This document shows positions 44,672 through 54,398 of a stretch of DNA of 64,000 bases, in pieces. The notes under the pieces were generated by a model. It worked only from the letters and a program-made list of their open reading frames with translations. It did no database searches and was not told where the DNA came from. The stretch comes from JAGAJR01 sp048463395 (GTDB lineage: Bacteria > Pseudomonadota > Alphaproteobacteria > RF32 > CAG-239), in the NCBI GenBank assembly GCA_048463395.1, contig DBFWPL010000008.1, positions 62,001 through 126,000 on the forward strand, in the 5' to 3' direction. The position numbers were made by a program, and so were the translations under genes. The number at the start of each line of letters is the position of its first letter. Position 1 is the stretch's first letter.

Positions 44672-45652
44672 ATGCCTAAAGTTACGGTGCTTATGCCGGT
44701 TTATAATACCAAGGAGGAATACCTAAGGGAAACAATCGACAGTATTTTAACCCAAACATTTACAGATTTTGAGTTTTTGATTATCAATGACGCTTCGACG
44801 GACAAACGAGTTCGGGAAGTGGTACTCTCTTATGATGATGACAGAATAGTGTATGTCGAGAACGAAAAGAATCTGGGAATTTCCGAGAGTTCTAACAAGG
44901 GGATAGCCTTGGCTAAAGGAGAATATGTCGCCCGACAGGATCACGACGATATTTCTCTGCCTAAACGTTTGGAGAAGGAAGTTCGCTATCTTGACGAACA
45001 TCTGGATGTCGGTGTTTGTTCTTGTTGGTTTGAAATGTTTCCGAAAAAGAAAATTACCAAATATCCGTATAAAAACAATGATATTAAAGAAATGTTGTTT
45101 TTAACCGGAGATCCGATTTGTCATCCCGCTTCAATGATACGGAAAGGCGTTTTGGTTGAAAATAGCGTTTTATACAAAGACGAATACCGTTATGCCGAAG
45201 ATTACGCCCTTTGGGTGGATTTGGCGGATAAGACGAATTTTTATAATCTTCCCGAAATTCTATTTAAATATCGCTGGTCAGGGGAAAATGCCTCGGTTAC
45301 TTCCGGCGACGTGCAGCGTAAAAACGCGTTTAACATCCGTTTGAACGGATTAAAATCCTTATTGGGCGGAATGTCTGAAAAAGAAGAGGCCGTGTGTGTT
45401 AAAGTGTATGAAAAGAAAAAAATCACAACCGATGAACTTCTTGTTGTCGGAAAAATGTTGAAACGCACAGAAAACCGAGCCGATAAGCCGTGGAAGAAGA
45501 ATGTTTGGCGGTTGTTTTATCAGAAAGCTTTACGCTTGACTATTTATGACGGCAATTTATTATCAGTTATGGGAAACGGCGAAAGCCTGTCTTTGCCGTG
45601 TTTTCTAAAAGCCTTTTATTTTGTTAAGGTCTGGCTTAAATCTGTTTTGTGA
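44672..45652 (+). CDS. GT2-family glycosyltransferase
   Basis: 326 residues from the ATG at 44672, chosen for AAGGGAGCGAAA upstream; the frame opens 20 codons earlier. GT-A fold: VTVLMPVYNTKEEYLRETIDSIL, DFEFLIINDASTD, then the metal site GEYVARQDHDDISLPKR and the later YAEDYALWVDLA with the catalytic ED. The acceptor is unknown. It is followed 11 nt later by another glycosyltransferase-like gene, forming a rightward operon of three. Confidence 0.92.
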   Translation: MPKVTVLMPVYNTKEEYLRETIDSILTQTFTDFEFLIINDASTDKRVREVVLSYDDDRIVYVENEKNLGISESSNKGIALAKGEYVARQDHDDISLPKRLEKEVRYLDEHLDVGVCSCWFEMFPKKKITKYPYKNNDIKEMLFLTGDPICHPASMIRKGVLVENSVLYKDEYRYAEDYALWVDLADKTNFYNLPEILFKYRWSGENASVTSGDVQRKNAFNIRLNGLKSLLGGMSEKEEAVCVKVYEKKKITTDELLVVGKMLKRTENRADKPWKKNVWRLFYQKALRLTIYDGNLLSVMGNGESLSLPCFLKAFYFVKVWLKSVL

Positions 45653-45663
45653 AGGATATCTTT

Positions 45664-46830
45664 ATGTTTGAAAAAATATTCCGGTTGTTTTTGAAGCTTG
45701 TAACACCTTTGTTTATTTGGGACAGAGAAAAGAGAAAGGATTTTGTCCGCCATGTTTCCCGATTTAAATTTTCTTTTTGTTCCATTCCCCAATACAAGGC
45801 TTTGATGTCAAAACCGATAAAAAACAAGAGTGTGCTGATTATTGAACCGAATGATTTTCACGGGGAGGTTATTCTCGGGTATGCCGAATATTTTACCATG
45901 CTGGGGTATGATGTTGATATTATCGTAACACCGAATCAGATGAAAACCAATCCGTTTAATTTGTGTGAACTTGAAAATGTCCGTTGGTTTGCCATTAATG
46001 AAGTATTTTTCAAAAAAATCCTTTCTTCCCCAAAGGCAAAAGAGTATTCCTTTGTGCTCTTCTCTTCCGTAGACGGTATGCACGGTTCCGTGGTGCGTTA
46101 CGTGGATAACAAGATGTATCATAGGACTTTGGCAGTTCTGCATAATAAAGTGCATTTGGAGAAGGCTGACAATAAAATGTTGTATGATGACAGCAAGCTT
46201 TTGGTGTTGCGTAATTTTTCCAATGACAATAAACTGTTTGAAGTTAATCCTCATTATTTCGGCAAGGTTACTCCTCAACCACGCAATAAAACCATTAATT
46301 TTGTAACCGTAGGGCTTTTGGATCCGAAAAGAAGAAACGGTTCTCTGATTGCCGACGCTATTCGGTATCTGACGGACAATGGTTTCAGAGATTTTAAAAT
46401 AACGGTTATCTGCCGTCGGAAAATGGGAAAATTCCCTAAAGAAGCCGCTCCGTATCTGGATGTTAAAGTTGGATTGAAGTATGACGCGATGTATAAAGAG
46501 TTGGAAAAGGCGGATTACTTTCTGCCGCTTCTGGATCCGACCAACGAAGGGCAGAGAGAGTATTTGTCTTTGCTTTCCACCGGATCCGTGCAGTTGATTT
46601 TGGGCTTTTTGTGTCCGGCTGTTATTAATGAGGAATTTGCTGCGGCTTATGGTTTTGATGAGCAAAATGCCATTTTATATAAAGACAATAATTTGGCAGA
46701 GGCGATGTTGAGGGCTGTTTGGCAGAGTAATGATGATTATAAGCAGATGAAAGCCAATTTATTGGAATTGTCGGATACCAAAAAAGAGAGTTCTCTTAAC
46801 AATCTCAGAAAAGTTTTGGTCGGAGAATAG
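45664..46830 (+). CDS. Putative glycosyltransferase (GT-B-like)
   Basis: 388 residues from ATG 45664 (AAGGATATCTTT upstream). Segments fit a GT-B enzyme: LIIEPNDFHGEVILGYAEYFTMLGYDVD in the N-terminal half, then NFVTVGLLDPKRRNGSLIADAIRYL and a C-terminal donor region (YLSLLSTGSVQLILGFLCPAVI). There is no clear E-x7-E motif, so the family is uncertain. It overlaps no gene and leads into a GT8 gene 2 nt downstream. Confidence 0.7.
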   Translation: MFEKIFRLFLKLVTPLFIWDREKRKDFVRHVSRFKFSFCSIPQYKALMSKPIKNKSVLIIEPNDFHGEVILGYAEYFTMLGYDVDIIVTPNQMKTNPFNLCELENVRWFAINEVFFKKILSSPKAKEYSFVLFSSVDGMHGSVVRYVDNKMYHRTLAVLHNKVHLEKADNKMLYDDSKLLVLRNFSNDNKLFEVNPHYFGKVTPQPRNKTINFVTVGLLDPKRRNGSLIADAIRYLTDNGFRDFKITVICRRKMGKFPKEAAPYLDVKVGLKYDAMYKELEKADYFLPLLDPTNEGQREYLSLLSTGSVQLILGFLCPAVINEEFAAAYGFDEQNAILYKDNNLAEAMLRAVWQSNDDYKQMKANLLELSDTKKESSLNNLRKVLVGE

Positions 46831-46832
46831 CC

Positions 46833-47798
46833 GTGGTTAATGTTGTTCCTGTCGTTTTTTGCTTTGACGATAATTTTAAGGTACCGTCCTGGGTAGCTGT
46901 GAAATCGTTGATTGACAATGCCTTTAATGAAACTTTTTATGATATTTATATCGTCTATTCCCGTTTGAATGAGGAGAATATAAAGGCTTTTTCTTCTTTG
47001 AAAACCAATCGTTGCAATATTAATTTTATAAAAATAGACAATTCCCGTTTTGACGATATGCCGAAATCCGAGGCATGGCCGTATGAGGTTTATTATCGTC
47101 TGATTATTCCGGAACTTCTGCCTCAATATGACAAAGTTATTTATTCCGATGTTGACGTGATGTTTAAGGGAGATTTGTCCGGCTTATATAATGAGGATAT
47201 TTCCGAATATCAGGTGGCGGCGGTTCCTGCGGAAAGAAAAGACGAAACCGACGGTATTCATCAGCATTTTTCCGAATACGGCAATGAGTTTGTGTATATG
47301 TCGGGCTTTATGTTTCTGAATACAAAGCGGATGAGAGAAGAAAAGACTGTCGCAAAGTTTTTTGAGAATATGAGAAAGTATGAAAAACGGCTGAAAATGT
47401 TTGATTTGGAAGTTTTCAACCTTTCTTGCGATAAGATCAAACCGGTCGGTTTTGAATATTGTGTGTTGGAAAATACATATTACGGGGATTATAAAAAAGC
47501 TCCGGAATATCGTTTTCTGAAAAATGTTTTTAGTGATGAAGAGCTGGTTCGGGCAAAAGAACTTCCCAAAATCGTCCATTATGCCGGAGGAAGAGTGAAA
47601 ATGTGGAAAAAAATTTCTCCTGATCCGGAATATAAGAATTATATTCTTTCTGCACCGTTTGCCGATGAATATTTAAAACGCATCAGAATGAAGAAAGTAA
47701 TGAAACTTTTAAATCCGTTATGGTGGGTTTTGAGTAAAGTTGCTCCGGTCAAAAAACAGCGGAAGAAGTTTAAAAATATTCTGAGAGGAAATTATTAA
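46833..47798 (+). CDS. GT8-family glycosyltransferase (LPS type)
   Basis: 321 residues. The start is GTG at 46833, directly after the previous stop. GT8 features: VVPVVFCFDDNFKVPSWVAVKSLIDNA, the metal-binding DVD in YDKVIYSDVDVMFKGDLSGLY, FMFLNTKRMRE and the C-terminal IVHYAG. It resembles LPS alpha-galactosyl/glucosyltransferases of the WaaI/J type. A basic C-terminus (KKQRKKFKNIL) may bind the membrane surface. Confidence 0.9.
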   Translation: MVNVVPVVFCFDDNFKVPSWVAVKSLIDNAFNETFYDIYIVYSRLNEENIKAFSSLKTNRCNINFIKIDNSRFDDMPKSEAWPYEVYYRLIIPELLPQYDKVIYSDVDVMFKGDLSGLYNEDISEYQVAAVPAERKDETDGIHQHFSEYGNEFVYMSGFMFLNTKRMREEKTVAKFFENMRKYEKRLKMFDLEVFNLSCDKIKPVGFEYCVLENTYYGDYKKAPEYRFLKNVFSDEELVRAKELPKIVHYAGGRVKMWKKISPDPEYKNYILSAPFADEYLKRIRMKKVMKLLNPLWWVLSKVAPVKKQRKKFKNILRGNY

Positions 47799-47827
47799 AA
47801 GAAAAGCCGGAATAATCCGACTTTTTG

Positions 47828-48460
47828 CTATTTGAGGTAATCTTTATATCCTTCTTTACGGATGAGTTTCCAATCCATGGTTTCTTTATAAGGGTTGTTT
47901 TTGATAATTTCCTTGTATTTTTCCTTATCTCTCCAACCGATGATTTTGGCAGGGTTTCCGCCGACGATGGCACAAGACGGAACGCTTTTGCAGACAACGC
48001 TTCCGGCAGCGACAATCGCCCCCTCTTCAATACGGCAGCCGGCGAGAATGATAGATTTCATGCCAATCCAGACGTTATCTCCGATAAACACGTCCTGAGC
48101 GATGGAGTAATCATCAAAAGGAACCATGGTGTCGCTTTGATAATTGTGATTCAGCGTAATGATGGTTACATGTTCGGCCAAGGCACAATTGTTGCCGATA
48201 TCAACATTACCGGTGGCGTAAATGGTGTTATAACTGCCGATGTAACAGTTGTCGCCTACGGAAATGTTTTGAGGTTCGTAAAGTTTGGCATCTTTACGGA
48301 TGACGCTGCCGGAGCCGACATGTTTGAGTTTGTGAAAGTTGGGGTTCTTGTCCAGTTCGCCAAGCGTTCTCATTTTACGGCGGAGCTTCTTGGAAGGAAG
48401 AATGACGGACAGAATTTTACATGTTATTCTTAATGCTTTGTTTGGCATTCTTTTTCTCAA
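47828..48460 (-). CDS. Hexapeptide-repeat acyltransferase (LbH, WbbJ/Maa-like)
   Basis: 210 residues. The left-handed beta-helix repeats begin near residue 65 (NISVGDNCYIGSYNTIY, NVDIGNNCALAEHVTI). The active-site region HNYQSDTMVPFDDYSI and the closing IGDNVWIGMKSIILAGCRIEEGAIVAAGS, VGGNPAKIIGW are characteristic of O-acetyltransferases. It would acetylate a sugar of the surface glycan. It is convergent with the GT8 gene and divergent from the flippase-like gene. Confidence 0.88.
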   Translation of the reverse strand: MRKRMPNKALRITCKILSVILPSKKLRRKMRTLGELDKNPNFHKLKHVGSGSVIRKDAKLYEPQNISVGDNCYIGSYNTIYATGNVDIGNNCALAEHVTIITLNHNYQSDTMVPFDDYSIAQDVFIGDNVWIGMKSIILAGCRIEEGAIVAAGSVVCKSVPSCAIVGGNPAKIIGWRDKEKYKEIIKNNPYKETMDWKLIRKEGYKDYLK

Positions 48461-48600
48461 AAGTTAAAGTTTATTTATCTAAAACTATTGATGTTTGGAA
48501 GGTTTGTCAATATTTCATAAGGGGTGTTTTGAATTTGTTAATTTATTTATGTTAACATCCGGCATAATGGAATCGGAATTTTGTGAAGGAAAAGAATGTT

Positions 48601-49560
48601 ATGGCTTTAAAAACAAAAAGGCTTTTGAAAAAAATGGTGTCTTGGGCGGGGTTGTTTTTCTTTGCGTTGGCTGCGTATATGATTTATTCCCAACTTTCAA
48701 AGTACAATGCCGAAGATATTAAACAGGCATTGTTCAGTATTCCCCGTCGAAATTTGATTTTAGCCTGTTTAGCTTCTTTTTTCGGGTATATTGCTTTGTC
48801 TTCTTACGATTATCTGGCTTTGCGTTATATCGGCCGCCATTTGTCGCCGTTAAAATGGATTTTTGCCGGATTTATCGGTTTTTCCGTCAGCAATAATGCC
48901 GGGCATGCCATTGTTTCCGGCGGGGCTATTCGTTACCGTTTGTATACAAGGTGGCGGTTTCATGGTTCCGATATTGTGAGGATGGTTACGTTTTCCGGTT
49001 TTACATATTTGGTTGCCTGTTTCTTTTTGATTATCGTGGGATATTTTCTGACGCCTGACCATGCTTTTGGCGAAGGTTCGGTTTCCAAGTTTACAACAAC
49101 GCTGACAACGGTTATTTCAGCAATCGGGTTGCTGATTTATTTCGGAGCCAGTTTGTTTTATAAAAAGCCGATTATTATCAAAGATATGGAATTTGATATT
49201 CCGACTTTCAAAATGGCGTTGGCACAGGTTTTTATCGGCGGAGCGGATATTTTACTGGCGTCTTTGGTGCTGTATTTTTCGTTGATTTCGTTTATGGATA
49301 TTCCGTTTGACGTGTTTATCGGCGTGTTTATCATTGCTCAGGTTTTGGGCGTGTTCAGTCAGGTTCCCGGGGGGTTGGGCGTGTTTGAAGGGTTGTTCCT
49401 TTACATTATTCCGGGGGATAAAGATCCTGTTGCTTTGTTTGGAGCGTTAATTGCCTATCGTGTGATTTATTATCTTTTGCCGTTGGTGATTTCGGCAGTG
49501 GTTCTGTTCTCTTATGAATGGTATCATTCTTATTCAAGAAGAAAACGGTTGGGAAAATAA
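48601..49560 (+). CDS. UPF0104 / MprF-N-like integral membrane protein
   Basis: 319 residues from ATG 48601 (AAGGAAAAG upstream). Seven to eight hydrophobic helices with the lysyl-PG-synthase-TM signature: FIGFSVSNNAGHAIVSGGAIRYRLY, near residue 80, and QVPGGLGVFEGLFLY near 255. Family members act as lipid or lipid-linked substrate flippases, or anchor MprF synthases. The soluble aminoacyl-transferase domain of MprF is absent. It could be YbhN-like. A terminator hairpin follows. Confidence 0.85.
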   Translation: MALKTKRLLKKMVSWAGLFFFALAAYMIYSQLSKYNAEDIKQALFSIPRRNLILACLASFFGYIALSSYDYLALRYIGRHLSPLKWIFAGFIGFSVSNNAGHAIVSGGAIRYRLYTRWRFHGSDIVRMVTFSGFTYLVACFFLIIVGYFLTPDHAFGEGSVSKFTTTLTTVISAIGLLIYFGASLFYKKPIIIKDMEFDIPTFKMALAQVFIGGADILLASLVLYFSLISFMDIPFDVFIGVFIIAQVLGVFSQVPGGLGVFEGLFLYIIPGDKDPVALFGALIAYRVIYYLLPLVISAVVLFSYEWYHSYSRRKRLGK

Positions 49561-49586
49561 AAAATGCGGCTAAATGCCGCATTTTC
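49561..49586. terminator. Bidirectional terminator between convergent genes
   Basis: A 10-bp perfect stem AAAATGCGGC/GCCGCATTTT (49561-49570 with 49576-49585) around TAAAT. Confidence 0.88.
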
Positions 49587-49587
49587 T

Positions 49588-50055
49588 TTAATTGTTTTGG
49601 AGAAAGCTGTCGATTTGGTAACGTAAATCGCGGCTAAAACTGTCGGGGTCTGAAACTTCACTTGCCAGAGCTGGAATGTTTGGGACTTTTTTGTATCCGA
49701 AGGTTTGTCCGTCATCAACGCGGACAAGAACAACTTCCAGAGGCTGGCTTAAATTATAAGTTTCAATAAAGTTGTATTCCTGATCATTCTGGTAGTTAAT
49801 GATAAACAGGCTGTATTGGTCTGAATAATATTGATTGTAAACATCTTCTATCATGGCGATGGTTTGCGGGCAGGCATCGCACGGTTCATTGTTGTAGAAA
49901 ATATAAATGATGGATTTGTTATAATTCGGTTCGGATTCCTGAAAATATTCTTCCATATTTTGGTCGGGATTGTATCCGCCCTCGTAGGTTAATTCCGCAT
50001 GTAACGGCATGGCAATTGCCAAACCGATTAAAAGTCCCCATAAAATTTTGTACAT
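49588..50055 (-). CDS. Exported thioredoxin-like protein of unknown function
   Basis: 155 residues from ATG 50055 (GGAGAGAAGAA upstream); the frame extends 13 codons further into pepP. Signal peptide LLIGLAIAMPLHA. IYIFYNNEPCDACPQTIAMIE near residue 50 looks like a thioredoxin-fold first strand with a CxxC (CDAC) redox site. VPNIPALAS may be the cis-Pro region. No firm family. A periplasmic thiol role fits, as does the number of Cys-rich exported proteins nearby. Confidence 0.65.
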   Translation of the reverse strand: MYKILWGLLIGLAIAMPLHAELTYEGGYNPDQNMEEYFQESEPNYNKSIIYIFYNNEPCDACPQTIAMIEDVYNQYYSDQYSLFIINYQNDQEYNFIETYNLSQPLEVVLVRVDDGQTFGYKKVPNIPALASEVSDPDSFSRDLRYQIDSFLQNN

Positions 50056-50074
50056 TTCTTCTCTCCAATTTGGG

Positions 50075-51793
50075 TTAGAGAGGAGAGCAAACATCCTTCA
50101 GCCAGTTTTTCTCTTCCGTATTCAGATATTTCTGTATCTTTTTGAAGATGTTTTGATGATAGTTGTTTATCCAGTTTATCTCCTCTGTATTCAAGAGATA
50201 TTTATTGATAAGGCGTTTATCAATAGGGGCAAGTGTTAAATATGCAAATTTTAACATTCCCGGATACGGAGCAGAAATCACTTCAACCAAATTTTCAATA
50301 CGGATACCGTAGTGTCCCTCTTTATAATACCCCGGTTCTATGGAGGTTATCATTCCAGCTTCAAGCGGATAACGGCTGCCGGAGGAGGAAATGCTCAGCG
50401 GACCTTCGTGAACGTTTAGAAAACAGCCGACGCCGTGTCCGGTTCCGTGTTGGTAATCCAATCCTTTTTGCCAAAGCGGATTGCGAGCCAGTGTGTCCAG
50501 CTTCATTCCGTTTGTGCCTTGAGGGAAAATTGCGGAACTTAAAGCGATGTGGCCTTTGAGGACGTAAGTGAAATTATCAATCATTTCTTTTGTCGGTTTG
50601 CCAATGGCAATGGTACGGGTAATGTCGGTTGTGCCGTCAAAATATTGTGCTCCGCTGTCTAAGAGCAACAGAGAGCCTTTTTTTAATTTCAGATTTGTTT
50701 TTTCCTGCGGGCGGTAGTGGACAACGGCTCCGTTGGCTCCGAATCCGGCAATGGTGTCAAAGCTGACGGAGAAGAAGTTTTTACCTTGTTTGCGGAAGTC
50801 GTAAAGCTTATCGACGATATCAAGTTCAGTTTTGCCCAAGCCTTCTTTTTCAAGCCAATGGAGAAAACGGCACACAGCGACACCGTCACGGAGATGGGCT
50901 TTGCGAATACCTTCCAATTCAACCGGATTTTTAACTGCTTTCAGCTTTTGGCAAGGGTCATGAGCGGGGATAAAGTCAATGTGGTGTTTTTGAGCCAAAA
51001 GGGCAATTTTTTGTGAGGTAAAATTTCCGTCGTAACCGATTTTTTGTTTTTTGTAGTTTTTAAGATGTTTTTCCAAATCCTTAAAAGGGGCAATCGTGAA
51101 TTGGAAATCTGTCTGAGGAAAGTCAATATTGTCGGCAAATACGGTAATATTACCCAAAATATCAACCAAAGCGGATGTTCTTAAGACAGGAGTGTCGGGC
51201 AGACAGTTTGAACGCAGGTTTAACAGCCAGGAGACACTGTCGGCGGAACCGATGAAAAATCCGTTCATGAAATGTTTTTTCAGTTCGACGATAACCTGTC
51301 CGAGTTTTTCTTCTGCGGAAATGCCGGAAAATTGCGGTTCATGTTCAAATGCGGAAACGTTTTTCGGGCTGATTTTTTCTCCTTCAAGGTGATATTGGTC
51401 GGCAACAAAATCAAATTTCGGAAGTTCCCTTTGCAATTGTTCAAATTCTCTGATACTTAAGCATTCCGGATTGTAAGCAATTGTCCATTTGTCGAACGGT
51501 GTTGAATTCTTTTTCAGCCAAGAAACAAGGGTGTCTAGGGTTTTACAAACAACTTGAACTTCGTTGGGATTAACTTCGCGGGCGGCTTGTATCTCGTATC
51601 TGCCGTCGACAAAAAGGTAAGCCGTAACCGATGTAACCAATAGTGTTCCCGCAGAACCCGAAAAACCGGTAAGTTCCATAATTTTGTTTTCTTCAGGGAG
51701 GATGTCTTGTCCGAGAAAGCGATTATTGCGGGTAATCAGTAAAGCGTTGTATTTATGTTTTGGGAGTTGTGTTTGTAAATCTTGAAGTTTCAT
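50075..51793 (-). CDS. pepP: Xaa-Pro aminopeptidase (M24B)
   Basis: 572 residues, the long three-domain type of M24B peptidases. Two creatinase-like N-terminal domains (ALLITRNNRFLGQDILP, LFVDGRYEIQA) precede the pita-bread metallopeptidase. That domain has GANGAVVHYRP, LLLDSGAQYFDGTTDITRT (metal Asps), QHGTGHGVGCFLNVHEGP (His) and the Glu residues of SIEPGYYKEGHYGIRIENL. It removes N-terminal residues before proline. It abuts prmA upstream (adjacent codons), forming a small operon. Confidence 0.92.
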   Translation of the reverse strand: MKLQDLQTQLPKHKYNALLITRNNRFLGQDILPEENKIMELTGFSGSAGTLLVTSVTAYLFVDGRYEIQAAREVNPNEVQVVCKTLDTLVSWLKKNSTPFDKWTIAYNPECLSIREFEQLQRELPKFDFVADQYHLEGEKISPKNVSAFEHEPQFSGISAEEKLGQVIVELKKHFMNGFFIGSADSVSWLLNLRSNCLPDTPVLRTSALVDILGNITVFADNIDFPQTDFQFTIAPFKDLEKHLKNYKKQKIGYDGNFTSQKIALLAQKHHIDFIPAHDPCQKLKAVKNPVELEGIRKAHLRDGVAVCRFLHWLEKEGLGKTELDIVDKLYDFRKQGKNFFSVSFDTIAGFGANGAVVHYRPQEKTNLKLKKGSLLLLDSGAQYFDGTTDITRTIAIGKPTKEMIDNFTYVLKGHIALSSAIFPQGTNGMKLDTLARNPLWQKGLDYQHGTGHGVGCFLNVHEGPLSISSSGSRYPLEAGMITSIEPGYYKEGHYGIRIENLVEVISAPYPGMLKFAYLTLAPIDKRLINKYLLNTEEINWINNYHQNIFKKIQKYLNTEEKNWLKDVCSPL

Positions 51794-52672
51794 CTATACT
51801 TTCTCCATTAAAGCGGCACGCCAGTTGTCAATTTCATAGATTTTAACCAGTTTTAATCCTAAATTCTGATGAGCCTTAATTACCCAATCTTCCTGATCTC
51901 CGACGAATCCGGAAAGGACGCAGTATCCGCCGGTTTTTAAACTTTGATATAAATCCGGAGCCATTTCGATTAAAGGGCGGGCGAGGATATTTGAGAGGAT
52001 GATGTCGTAAGGAGCATTATTTTTTATCAAAGAGGAGTGGTAGCCATCACTGACTTCGGCGGTAATAAATTTTTCCAATCCGTTGTCTTCGGCGTTTTGT
52101 CTGGTTACCCAGACGGCTTCCTCATCAATATCAACTGCCGTAATTTTACAATCATTTCTCCAAAGTTTGGCACAAGCCAGAGAAAGAATGCCGGAGCCTG
52201 TTCCCATATCAAGAATGTTTTGGTGTTTTGCATTGCACTTGTTCAGTTCGCTGATGGCTTTCAGGCAGGATTTTGTGGTTTGGTGCTCGGAGCCGAAAGC
52301 CGTGGCGGCGTAAATGCGGATAGCCAGCTTATCGGTTATCGGAGTTTCTTTTTCGTGAATGCCGTAGATGAGAAAGTCCTCGACTTCAACAGGAGCAAAA
52401 CGAATGACGTTGTCTTTCAGCCAGTTTTGGCTTTCAAGGTATTCCAGCGTGTAGGGCGGGAGAGATATGTTTTGGGCGGCGGCGGTTGTTGTTAAATTTT
52501 CTTCGCTGAAATCAATATTTTTGTAGCCGGTGTATTGTTCCATACCGTCGTCGGTGTAATTACAGGCCACGACATCAAAATATTCTTCTATAAATTTTTC
52601 AAGTTCTTCACTAATGCTTTCCTGGGGGTGAAAATTTACCAACCAGCAGCTTCCGCCTTTGTTTGCCGACAT
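51794..52672 (-). CDS. prmA: Ribosomal protein L11 methyltransferase
   Basis: 292 residues. The SAM-binding motif is ILDMGTGSGILSLACAKL near residue 160, followed by AVDIDEEAVWVTRQNAEDNG and the PrmA-type motif YDIILSNILARPLIEMAP. The N-terminal substrate domain is less conserved. It trimethylates L11 on the ribosome. pepP follows directly. Confidence 0.93.
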   Translation of the reverse strand: MSANKGGSCWLVNFHPQESISEELEKFIEEYFDVVACNYTDDGMEQYTGYKNIDFSEENLTTTAAAQNISLPPYTLEYLESQNWLKDNVIRFAPVEVEDFLIYGIHEKETPITDKLAIRIYAATAFGSEHQTTKSCLKAISELNKCNAKHQNILDMGTGSGILSLACAKLWRNDCKITAVDIDEEAVWVTRQNAEDNGLEKFITAEVSDGYHSSLIKNNAPYDIILSNILARPLIEMAPDLYQSLKTGGYCVLSGFVGDQEDWVIKAHQNLGLKLVKIYEIDNWRAALMEKV

Positions 52673-52770
52673 ATTTATTATTCTTCCTATAAGTTACAAT
52701 CAATTATTTACTATCCGGGGATTATAGTATATTACTAAACATTATTAAAATACTAAAAAGAGAAGATAAG

Positions 52771-53547
52771 ATGAAAAAAATATCCGCTTTAATCGCTTTG
52801 TTTTCTTTGTCGGCCTGCCTTTATGCCGGCGATATTTCGGTTTTGGAAAGCCGCAAAAGTTTTGTAGAACGCTGGAGTTCCTATCCGATAACGTATTTTG
52901 ATCAGGGGAACAAGTTGGTAAAGACTGAGTATATTACCGACAAGGGAATGCCCGTTAACGAGGTTTTGACCGCGTATAAGGGGTATACGGTTGTTGATAC
53001 CAAAACTTACCGCAAAGATTTTTATGCCGCAGAATATCTGCGTCCGAATATGAACGGAGCGTTGAACGGAGCCTCAATTCCGGTTATCTTCAAAAAGAAC
53101 GAGTTAAAACAGGTAGTCGGACAGGTTGTCATTGATGATGAAAGTTTCTTGTTGGTTCCGACCTATAAAGATAAAAGCGATTTTATGGTTTTGGTTAAAA
53201 GAGACGGAAGTTTAAGCCGTCATTTGGGCCAAATCCGTTATAAGCGTTTGGTGCTTTTGGATGCCGATTATGTTCCTTATCCTGCCGATTTGCGTTTGGA
53301 ACCGGTTACCACTTCCCGTACGGAACAGACCGAGCCCGTTAAAGGTTTTGATATTAAATATGAGGGAATTAAAGCCGACAGAATGGCATTCACCTATCTT
53401 GATTATGCCAATTCTCAGGGAGACAGCGGACGTTTTGAAAATCTGAGCTATCCGAATAAACCGGGAATTATTGATATTCGGGGCGTGGGAATTAAAGTGC
53501 TTGATGCCGGTAAGCAGAAGCTGGATTACATCATTCTGAAAAAATAA
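52771..53547 (+). CDS. Exported protein or lipoprotein of unknown function
   Basis: 258 residues. The N-terminus (KKISALIALFSLSACLYAGD) could be read as a lipoprotein signal with lipobox LSAC (Cys16) or as a Sec signal cleaved after LYA. The rest is beta-rich and basic, with no known motif (DTKTYRKDFYAAEYLRPN, YKRLVLLDADYVPYPADLRL). It may be periplasmic. It is a single gene preceded by AGAGAAGATAAG, with a short gap before yebC. Confidence 0.7.
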   Translation: MKKISALIALFSLSACLYAGDISVLESRKSFVERWSSYPITYFDQGNKLVKTEYITDKGMPVNEVLTAYKGYTVVDTKTYRKDFYAAEYLRPNMNGALNGASIPVIFKKNELKQVVGQVVIDDESFLLVPTYKDKSDFMVLVKRDGSLSRHLGQIRYKRLVLLDADYVPYPADLRLEPVTTSRTEQTEPVKGFDIKYEGIKADRMAFTYLDYANSQGDSGRFENLSYPNKPGIIDIRGVGIKVLDAGKQKLDYIILKK

Positions 53548-53639
53548 ACAGTTTTTCGAAAAAAAACTTGCGGTAGTCGTTGATTTGCCGTATAACTTCC
53601 GTCAGCAAAAAGATAATAAAAGTTTTAAGGAGATTAATA

Positions 53640-54398
53640 ATGTCTGGACACTCCCAGTTTAAAAACATTATGTACCGCAAAGGGGCTCAGGATGCCAAAA
53701 AGGCTAAAGTGTTTGCCAAATTAGCCCGTGATATTACGATTGCCGCCAAGAGCGGGTTGCCGGAACCTGACAAGAACCCTCGCTTGCGTCTGGCTATTCA
53801 GGCTGCCCGTGCAGAAAGCATGCCTAAAGACAATATTGAACGGGCAATTGCCAAAGCTTCCCAGACTGCCGGTGGAAACGATTATGTCAGTGCCCGTTAT
53901 GAAGGTTTCGGTCCGGGTAAAGTTGCCGTTATTGTCGAGGCTTTGACCGATAATAAAAACCGTACGGCCGGCAATGTCCGCACGATTTTCGGAAAAAGAG
54001 GCGGTGCCATGGGTGAAAGCGGTTCCGTTACTTTTAACTTTGAAAGAATCGGTTATATTGCTTATCCGTTATCTGTGGCTGAAGCAGATAAGATGTTTGA
54101 AGCTGCTTTGGAGGCCGGGGCCAATGATGTTGTCAGTGATGACGAAAATCATGAAATTGAGACTTTGCCGGATGATTTGAATGCGGTTACAGAAGTTTTG
54201 GAAAAACAGTTCGGAACGCCTTCTGCCTCCCGTCTGGATTGGAAACCTATGGTAAAAACAGATATTACTGATATGGAAACAGCTCAGAAGTTTTTGGATT
54301 TTGTTGATGCTTTGGAAGATGACGACGATGTTCAAAAGGTATATCATAATGCTGAGTTTTCCGAAGAGGTGTTAGCGAAATTAAACGCTGAGGACTAA
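53640..54398 (+). CDS. yebC: YebC/PmpR-family protein
   Basis: 252 residues from ATG 53640 (TTTTAAGGAGATTAATA upstream). The N-terminal signature MSGHSQFKNIMYRKGAQDAKKAKVF is the usual MAGHSKWANI-type start with changes (shown in part: GHSQFKNIMYRKG). LARDITIAAKSG, PKDNIERAI and the C-terminal acidic end are typical. YebC proteins act as regulators and as ribosome-associated factors for polyproline translation. It overlaps or abuts ruvC, the standard yebC-ruvC arrangement. Confidence 0.93.
   Translation: MSGHSQFKNIMYRKGAQDAKKAKVFAKLARDITIAAKSGLPEPDKNPRLRLAIQAARAESMPKDNIERAIAKASQTAGGNDYVSARYEGFGPGKVAVIVEALTDNKNRTAGNVRTIFGKRGGAMGESGSVTFNFERIGYIAYPLSVAEADKMFEAALEAGANDVVSDDENHEIETLPDDLNAVTEVLEKQFGTPSASRLDWKPMVKTDITDMETAQKFLDFVDALEDDDDVQKVYHNAEFSEEVLAKLNAED

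Noticed and set aside
45808..46665. A 285-codon minus-strand frame in the glycan region
   Set aside because: It overlaps the glycosyltransferase-like gene on the plus strand, which has the ribosome-binding site and operon context.
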